Positions 58,236-64,000 of a stretch of DNA of 64,000 bases are shown in pieces. Positions within the stretch are counted from its first letter, which is position 1; each line of letters begins with the position of its first letter. The DNA comes from Stenotrophomonas sepilia (lineage in GTDB: Bacteria; Pseudomonadota; Gammaproteobacteria; Xanthomonadales; Xanthomonadaceae). The stretch is taken from positions 124,001 through 188,000 of the forward strand of contig NZ_LXXZ01000026.1 of NCBI RefSeq assembly GCF_003244875.1, read 5' to 3'. The notes below the pieces were generated by a model. That model worked only from the letters and a program-made list of their open reading frames with translations, did no database searches and had not been told where the DNA came from. Made by a program: the position numbers and the translations under genes.

Positions 58236-59156
58236 CTACTTCCGGAACTCCACCCGCACGTGCTGGCCGAAGCGCGCCTTGGCTTGCCCATCGAACTCCA
58301 GCACGCACTCCACCACTTTGGCCACGCCACGCCCTGCATCTTCAGGCAGGCGTGCCTGCGCGAACACCGGACTGATGCGCACCACGCGTGCAGGCGGCAG
58401 CGTGCCCGTGTTCTCCGCGCCATCACTATCCGGCACGACAGTAGCCTTCATGCCCACCTGCACGGCATCGGCGTAGGCGGCGCTCAGTTCGGCGCGCACC
58501 TGCAGCGGGCGCGCCGGCAGCAACGAGATCGCCGGCTTGCCCGCCTGCACGAAGGCACCGACGCCCGGCACCTGGCCGACCACGGTGCCGGCTTCCGGCG
58601 CGCTCAACGACATCTGCTGCAGTTTCAGCTTCGCGTGCTCCAGCTTGTGCTGCGCCATGTCGACCTGCGCACCGGCCACGTCGACATCGGCGCGCACGCC
58701 AGCCAGCTGCTGTTTGGCTGCATCGGCCTGCTGGTTCGAGGACACGCCTTCGCTGGCGCCCGTGGACAGGCGAGTGGCGTTGCGCTCCAGTTCGCGCAGC
58801 TGCGCCTGGCTGCCCTTCAGGCGGTCATTGGCCAAGGTCAGATCGGCGCTGGCCATCGCCACCTCCTGCTGCAGCAGGGCACCATCCAGCGACAACAACA
58901 GCTGCCCCTTCTTCACCGTGGCGCCTTCCTTCACCGGTGCGGCGATGATCGAGCCATCCACCGGCGGTGCCAGCGCGATCAGGCCACCTTCGACGTCAAT
59001 GATGCCCCGCGCCACGGCGACCTTGCCGGCGGCGGCAGTACCCTCCTTGCCTGAGGGGGCCGATGCAGCGGTGGGCGCTTCCCTGGAACAGGCGCCGAGC
59101 AGCAGTGCCGCGGACAGGGCCAGGCTGAGGGGAAGCAGATGCGACGTCTTGGTCAT
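58236..59156 (-). CDS. Periplasmic adaptor lipoprotein (HlyD/DevB-like)
   Basis: 306 aa. Lipobox LLGACS near residue 23. The biotinyl-lipoyl-like motif GLIALAPPVDGSIIAAPVKEGATVKKGQLLLSLD precedes a coiled-coil hairpin (about residues 95-180, e.g. LQQEVAMASADLTLANDRLKGS) and the barrel domain. It is the third component of an ABC exporter and overlaps the ATPase gene by 4 bp. It would bridge the inner-membrane transporter to an outer-membrane duct. Confidence 0.92.
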   Translation of the reverse strand: MTKTSHLLPLSLALSAALLLGACSREAPTAASAPSGKEGTAAAGKVAVARGIIDVEGGLIALAPPVDGSIIAAPVKEGATVKKGQLLLSLDGALLQQEVAMASADLTLANDRLKGSQAQLRELERNATRLSTGASEGVSSNQQADAAKQQLAGVRADVDVAGAQVDMAQHKLEHAKLKLQQMSLSAPEAGTVVGQVPGVGAFVQAGKPAISLLPARPLQVRAELSAAYADAVQVGMKATVVPDSDGAENTGTLPPARVVRISPVFAQARLPEDAGRGVAKVVECVLEFDGQAKARFGQHVRVEFRK

Positions 59157-59881
59157 GGGGCGGACTCTACGGTTTCGTTCTGGCGGCGGTCATCACGGAC
59201 CATGCCGTCTTCCATGGCGATCACCCGATCGGCATGCCGGATCAGGCGCGGATCGTGGCTCACGCACAGCACGGTGGCGCTATGCGCACGTGCGTAGCGA
59301 TGCAGGATGTCGATCACGCGCTGGCCGTTCTCGGCATCCAGCGCGCTGGTGGGTTCGTCTGCGAAGATCAACGTCGGCGACTTGGCGAACGCGCGGGCAA
59401 CCGCCACGCGCTGTTTCTCGCCACCGGACAGCTGCGCCGGGCGCATGTGGCTGCGATGGCTGAGGCCGACTTCTTCCAGCGCCTGGCGGGCCAGCGGCTC
59501 GCTTTCGCGATTGCGCATGCCGCGGTAGCCCAGTGGCAGCTGCACCTGCTCCAGCGCGGTCAGTGCCGGGAACAGGTTGAAGCCCTGGAACACGAAGCCG
59601 ACATGGTGCAGGCGGAAACGCTCCACTTCACTGCGGGTCATGTGACCCACGTCCTGGCCCAGCGCGTGCACGCGACCGCCATCGGGTGCGGACAGGCCGG
59701 ACAGCAGCGACAGCAGCGTGCTCTTGCCGCAGCCGGACGGGCCGGATACCAGGGTCAGCTCGCCGGGATAGATGTCCAGCGACAGGCCACGCAGCACCGG
59801 CACCTGCACATCACCGGACATGAAGCCTTTTTCCAATGCTTCGGCCTGCAGGGTCGGGGCGATGGCGCGTGTGGAAGTCAT
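59153..59881 (-). CDS. ABC transporter ATP-binding protein (LolD/DevA-like)
   Basis: 242 aa. Walker A SGPSGCGKST, Q-loop FVFQGFNLFPALTALEQVQLP, signature LSGGEKQRVAVARAFAK, Walker B LIFADEPTSALD and H-loop VLCVSHDPRLIRHADRV are intact. MacB/DevA-type cassette that powers a mechanotransmission-type exporter. It is 10 nt downstream of the permease gene. Confidence 0.95.
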   Translation of the reverse strand: MTSTRAIAPTLQAEALEKGFMSGDVQVPVLRGLSLDIYPGELTLVSGPSGCGKSTLLSLLSGLSAPDGGRVHALGQDVGHMTRSEVERFRLHHVGFVFQGFNLFPALTALEQVQLPLGYRGMRNRESEPLARQALEEVGLSHRSHMRPAQLSGGEKQRVAVARAFAKSPTLIFADEPTSALDAENGQRVIDILHRYARAHSATVLCVSHDPRLIRHADRVIAMEDGMVRDDRRQNETVESAP

Positions 59882-59891
59882 CGGCCGGTCC

Positions 59892-61031
59892 TCAACGCAG
59901 CAGCAACGATGGATCGGAGCGGAGGACGCTGCGCACCGCCATGATGCTGGAGAGCATGGCCATCACCGCGACCAGCGCCACGCAGCCCAGGATCACCATC
60001 GGCGTCAGCTGCACCGGTACGCGCTGGGTCTGCGCGAGCAACAGCACCACGGTGCTGAAGGCCGCCGCCAGCAACATGCCCACGCCGCCGATCAGCAACG
60101 CCTGCTCGAACACCACCCGTGCCAGCGCATAGCGGCCTGCACCGAGTGCATTGAGCGTGGCGTACTCGCGTACCGAGCCGGCCACCACCGAGGCGAACGA
60201 CTGGTTGGTGATCACCGCACCGACGAAGCAGACGATGACGGCCATGAACAACACGGCGATACCTGCGCCGGTATCGAACAGCCAATACTGCTGCGAACGG
60301 CTGGCGAACGCCGGCGCGGTCCAGAACTCGACCGGTGCGGCCTGGCCCATCGACGCGGCCAGGCGGTCACGCACGCGGTCGGCCAGGTCCGGCGAGCGCA
60401 GGCCCGCCACGAAATAGGTGCTTCCCGCGTGTGGGTCGGTGCCGGCGATGGCGCGCGCGGTGTCCAGCGAGGCCAGTACGTTGACACCACCAAGGCCCCG
60501 CAGGCCCGGTTGTGCAGCGACCACGCGCACCGCCTTGCCATTGATCCAGGCACGGTTGTTCTGCAGGTCCACGCCCAGCGTATCCAGATCGGCGCTGTCG
60601 ACGATCACCGCACCCGGCTCGCGAAGCTGCGCGCGCAGGTTCGCAGGGAGGATGCGCGCGAACATCATCGCGTCGTCCCGGGTGGAGATGCCGGACAGGT
60701 ACACCGACACATTGCCGGTGCCCTGCGCGCCGGACCGCCATTCGCCATCGACCCACTCGTAGGGCTCGACGCGGGTGACATCCGGGTCCATGCGCAGATG
60801 GCTTTCCACATCCGCGCTGATTGCATGGCCGTAATTGACGCTCTGGGTGCCGGGGAAACCAGCCCAGATATCGGCCGAGGACGCCTTCACGTAGATCGCG
60901 GCGGTACCGAAGATGCCCAGCACCAGTGCGGCCTGCACGATCAACAGCACACCGGCGAAACACATCGCCAGCACCACCGGCAGGAACCGGCGCCACTCAT
61001 AGGCCAGGGTCTTGCGCGCGAGTGCGATCAT
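59892..61031 (-). CDS. ABC transporter permease (FtsX/DevC-like)
   Basis: 379 aa. N-terminal helix (RKTLAYEWRRFLPVVLAMCFAGVLLIVQAALVLG), a large periplasmic domain (residues 40-250), then three C-terminal helices with the FtsX pattern (AVLFMAVIVCFVGAVITNQSFASVVAGSVREYATLNALGAGRYALARVVFEQALLIGGVGML). It overlaps the outer-membrane factor gene by 4 bp. Confidence 0.92.
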   Translation of the reverse strand: MIALARKTLAYEWRRFLPVVLAMCFAGVLLIVQAALVLGIFGTAAIYVKASSADIWAGFPGTQSVNYGHAISADVESHLRMDPDVTRVEPYEWVDGEWRSGAQGTGNVSVYLSGISTRDDAMMFARILPANLRAQLREPGAVIVDSADLDTLGVDLQNNRAWINGKAVRVVAAQPGLRGLGGVNVLASLDTARAIAGTDPHAGSTYFVAGLRSPDLADRVRDRLAASMGQAAPVEFWTAPAFASRSQQYWLFDTGAGIAVLFMAVIVCFVGAVITNQSFASVVAGSVREYATLNALGAGRYALARVVFEQALLIGGVGMLLAAAFSTVVLLLAQTQRVPVQLTPMVILGCVALVAVMAMLSSIMAVRSVLRSDPSLLLR

Positions 61032-62491
61032 TGCGGTTCGCCCTCACCCTCGGCAGGCAGCGGGGCACCGCCGAGGGCGCGGTACAACGATGCAAAGGCC
61101 AGCACGCGCGCACCCTGTGCAGCGATCAGATCAGCCTGCGAGGCGAGTGCGGCGCGTTGCGTGTCGAGTCCGTCGAACTCGCTGGACAGGCCCAGCTGCA
61201 CCTGCCGCGCCTGGCGCTTGACCTGCTGGTCGGCGGCATCATTGGCCACACGCAGCGACTGGATGCTGCTGTCCTGGCGCGCCAGGCTACCCAGTGCACC
61301 TTCCACTTCGCCCACGCCTTCCAGCACCGCCTTGCGGTATCCCAGCAGCGCGGCGTCCAGTTGCTTCTCATCGGCATGGAAGCGCGCGCGACGCTGGCCC
61401 CAGTCCCATAGCGGAATATCGATGTACGGGCCGATCGACGGGCTGGAGTCGGAATTGGAACGGGCGTTCTGGGTGAGGTTGTAGGCATACAGGATCGAGC
61501 CACCCAGGCTGATCCGCGGATACATCGCAGCGCGCGCCGCGCCTTTGCTGGCGGCGGCCTGCATCACCTCCGATTCGGCCAGCAGGATCTGCGGTCGATG
61601 TCGCAGCAGGTCAGCCGGGACCTGCTGCAGCGTGAACGCACCCAGCGTCGGCGGCGTGCGATAGGCGTGCCAGGCCGGATCCGGGCCATCGCGGCCCAGC
61701 AGCAATGCCAGCGCACGGGCGGCGTTGTCGGCGTTTTCCCGCGCCTGCGCGATGGCGGCACGGGTGGCCGCCTGCCGCGCGCGCAGCCGTTGCAGCTCGC
61801 CCGGCTCATCCAGGCGCAGCCGCTGACGGACCAGCGCCAGCTGTTCGCCGCGGTCGTCCACGGCCTGTTGTCGGGCCAGCAGGTCCTGCTGGGCCTGGGC
61901 CACGGTCAGGTCGAGATAACTGCGCACCACGTCGGCGATCACCGCCACCTGCGCGGCATTGCGCAACGCCTCGGCATTGCCGGCCGAGGCCTGCGCGCTC
62001 AGCTGCGCGCTCTCGGCGGCGCCGAACAGCCCCAGGTCCCAGATCGCTTCGATGCCTGCATGGAAATAGGTGTCGACCGCGGCGGCGTCCTGTACCTGCT
62101 TGGCGCTGGCCGAGATTTCCGGCAGGAAGCGCGAATCCGAGGCGCCGGCGACGATCCGCACTGCCTGCAGGCGCAACGTGGCCTGCTGCAGATCAAGGTT
62201 GCCGGCGATGGCCCGGTCGACCAGGCCATCCAGCGCTGGGTCGGCCAGCACCTTCCACCACTGCCTGGCATCCACCGCCACGCCCTGGCCCTGCGGCACC
62301 TGGGTCCAGGCGGTGGGTGTGCGGTCAGGCAGGTCCGGAGCCGGCACCGACATGCAACCTGCCAGCGCCAGGCTGGTCAGCAGCGTGCCCGGGCGCAGCA
62401 CTGCCTGCAGGAAGAGTCCGCGCCCGGTCCTGGGCACTGCCACTGGAGTGATACGCCTGACCACCAGCCCGCCAACGTGTAGAAGGAGCAT
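61028..62491 (-). CDS. Outer-membrane efflux lipoprotein (OprM/NodT family)
   Basis: 487 aa. Signal peptide with lipobox LALAGC about 45 residues from the chosen Met. Two OEP repeats: WWKVLADPALDGLVDRAIAGNLDLQQATLRLQAVR and the second RPQILLAESEVMQAAASKGAARAAMYPRISLGG. TolC-like trimer duct. The start is uncertain; the M at 62491 gives a long signal-anchor region and lacks a Shine-Dalgarno, and a GTG nearer the hydrophobic core may be used. It leads the four-gene exporter operon. Confidence 0.9.
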   Translation of the reverse strand: MLLLHVGGLVVRRITPVAVPRTGRGLFLQAVLRPGTLLTSLALAGCMSVPAPDLPDRTPTAWTQVPQGQGVAVDARQWWKVLADPALDGLVDRAIAGNLDLQQATLRLQAVRIVAGASDSRFLPEISASAKQVQDAAAVDTYFHAGIEAIWDLGLFGAAESAQLSAQASAGNAEALRNAAQVAVIADVVRSYLDLTVAQAQQDLLARQQAVDDRGEQLALVRQRLRLDEPGELQRLRARQAATRAAIAQARENADNAARALALLLGRDGPDPAWHAYRTPPTLGAFTLQQVPADLLRHRPQILLAESEVMQAAASKGAARAAMYPRISLGGSILYAYNLTQNARSNSDSSPSIGPYIDIPLWDWGQRRARFHADEKQLDAALLGYRKAVLEGVGEVEGALGSLARQDSSIQSLRVANDAADQQVKRQARQVQLGLSSEFDGLDTQRAALASQADLIAAQGARVLAFASLYRALGGAPLPAEGEGEPQ

Positions 62492-62681
62492 GAAGGCTAC
62501 CGTGCGATTGTGGAGCGAACATGGAGAAATCGTCCGAAAAAGGTCACAGCACGCGTGTGGTTCAGGCAACGCCGACCCAGACTTTCACTACGCTTTCAAT
62601 GCGTTCCCGGCACGGAACACTGGACGACTTCCACGGCGTATTGCACATTGCGGTAATTCCTTGCTTCGATGCTGCACGACC

Positions 62682-63172
<491 letters not shown>

Positions 63173-63204
63173 AGATTTCGTTCGACCTGCGTCGAAGGAG
63201 CGCT

Positions 63205-63233
63205 ATTGTGTCGATATTGCTGCACGGCGTCAA
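63205..63233 (-). promoter_or_regulatory. Promoter of tRNA-Gly copy 3
   Basis: TTGACG, 17-bp spacer, CACAAT on the minus strand; the region matches that of copy 2 closely (TTCGACGCAGGTCGAA downstream arm shared). Confidence 0.75.
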
Positions 63234-63286
63234 CAGGAATTTTCGGCCGCATTGTGGGGCGGCGTTCAGGCCCTTGGACCCGGCCC

Positions 63287-64000
63287 TCAGGTCCGCAGGC
63301 CACGCCGGACTTCCCGCAACAGAGCTACGTTCTCGTTGATGCGCCCCTGGATCATGATCAAGGTGTCTTGAGCAATAGCGTTTGAGTACATGCTGTTGGC
63401 GATTTCCGTGAATTGGCTGGCCACGTCGCAAATGCTGCCAATCGCCAGACTGGCGTCCGCGTGCTGCACTTCTGCCTCTTCGGCAAGGCGAAGCAGGTCA
63501 GCACGGGAAATCTCCAGTGCCTCCCCCATGACGTCCATCTGGTGATATCCGTTGGGTCCTTCGCAGAAGGTCACGTCGTAGGCCGGAGCCAAACGCCATT
63601 GCCCATCCGGCGACATGATGTAGGCAAAGTTTTTCGGATGATCGTCCCGGTTGTTGAACGCAACGTTGAAGACCGCACGTTCGAAGGCTACGGCCATTTG
63701 CCGCACGTCATTGGTGCACAACCGGGTCGCGCGCAGGAAGTTGACATAGTCCAGCGACCCCGCCGTCTGGTAGTTGGCGCCCGTGAATGCAGCAAGACTC
63801 TGCATCGGCACACGCAACCCATCGTGGCGATCAAAGCGCTTGCTGGCGAACGCGGCCAGCCCGTTGGGCAGGCTGAAGTACTGCGTGTCCGGGGTCTCGA
63901 TGCCACACCTGCGCAGGCACTCGGCGTAGACCATTTCGATGGCGCACACCTCGGCATGCTCTTCTCTGGCCGGGAACTTGATCAACCAGGCTTCGAAGCC
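63287..64000 (-). CDS. HipA-like kinase, C-terminal part (5' end outside window)
   Basis: The frame is open at base 64000 and runs 238 codons to the stop. The HipA_C pattern is clear: catalytic-loop region VFNVAFNNRDDHPKNFAYIM (Asp base and Mg-binding Asn), LAPAYDVTFCEGPNGYHQMDV and the helical C-terminus. HipA kinases phosphorylate glutamyl-tRNA synthetase or related targets and act as toxins with HipB. The N-terminal part, and any hipB, lie beyond the window. The polar C-terminus ends RRGLRT. Confidence 0.9.
   Translation of the reverse strand, partial: GFEAWLIKFPAREEHAEVCAIEMVYAECLRRCGIETPDTQYFSLPNGLAAFASKRFDRHDGLRVPMQSLAAFTGANYQTAGSLDYVNFLRATRLCTNDVRQMAVAFERAVFNVAFNNRDDHPKNFAYIMSPDGQWRLAPAYDVTFCEGPNGYHQMDVMGEALEISRADLLRLAEEAEVQHADASLAIGSICDVASQFTEIANSMYSNAIAQDTLIMIQGRINENVALLREVRRGLRT

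Overview
The window is GC-rich DNA (about two thirds G+C by eye) from a gammaproteobacterium of the Xanthomonadaceae, most likely the Stenotrophomonas maltophilia group. Three features support this. The LexA operator upstream of lexA is the Xanthomonadaceae type, followed downstream by recA and recX. Many GTAG-headed palindromes (SMAG-type REP elements) sit between genes. The surE-pcm-yqaA-nlpD block is not followed by rpoS. Almost all of the window is core chromosome; accessory-looking material is limited to about 51.7-53.0 kb and the intergenic repeat clusters.

Layout. 1-1.3 kb: C-terminal part of a TonB-dependent receptor. 1.4-9.6 kb, minus strand: tRNA-Ser, csrA, alaS, recX, recA, lexA (SOS control), a UbiB/AarF-family kinase-like protein and pncC. 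9.7-16.8 kb, minus strand: rlmE-ftsH, then a repeat cluster, then folP-miaA-hfq-hflX. 16.9-17.6 kb: yhbY and an Mth938-like gene. 17.6-21.2 kb: nlpD, a YqaA-like membrane protein, pcm and surE, overlapping by 4 bp in two places. 21.4-29.3 kb: an Smr gene faces, across a strong terminator, the long minus-strand cluster pyrG-kdsA-two small membrane proteins-eno-ftsB-ispD-ispF-truD (CTP, Kdo, glycolysis, division, isoprenoid and tRNA pseudouridine functions). 30-34.3 kb: parE, a GNAT gene and a periplasmic S10 peptidase. 34.7-38.7 kb: a Pit phosphate transporter with its DUF47 partner, and a CorC/HlyC protein overlapping exoD. 38.8-47.5 kb: single-gene units (flavin enzymes, TrhO, FKBP lipoprotein, GNAT, glutamate synthase-like protein, nucleotide-sugar dehydrogenase) separated by SMAG repeats. 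47.6-51.7 kb: a BLUF photoreceptor, tRNA-Leu and an apparent oxygen-responsive group (hemN, truncated haemoglobin, a FixG-like ferredoxin membrane protein) marked by two perfect FNR/ANR boxes. 51.7-53.0 kb: a small patch with divergent Cro-like and CI-like regulators and several palindromes. 53.0-57.1 kb: a fluoride riboswitch with crcB, an AraC regulator divergent from a secreted hydrolase, and an ADP-ribosylglycohydrolase. 57.2-57.7 kb: tRNA-Cys and two tRNA-Gly. 58.2-62.5 kb: a complete tripartite ABC efflux operon. 62.7-64 kb: a small membrane protein whose frame runs into a third tRNA-Gly, and the C-terminal part of a HipA-like kinase.

The least explained structure is a family of four composite intergenic elements (about 13.3-13.6, 13.7-13.85, 34.35-34.5 and 41.4-41.8 kb). 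Each has long GC-rich inverted arms around a variable core, with conserved outer flanks and SMAG palindromes inside or next to them. Two copies share a nearly identical core of about 100 bp in opposite orientations. Gene functions here come from reading motifs and family resemblance; no database search was run.
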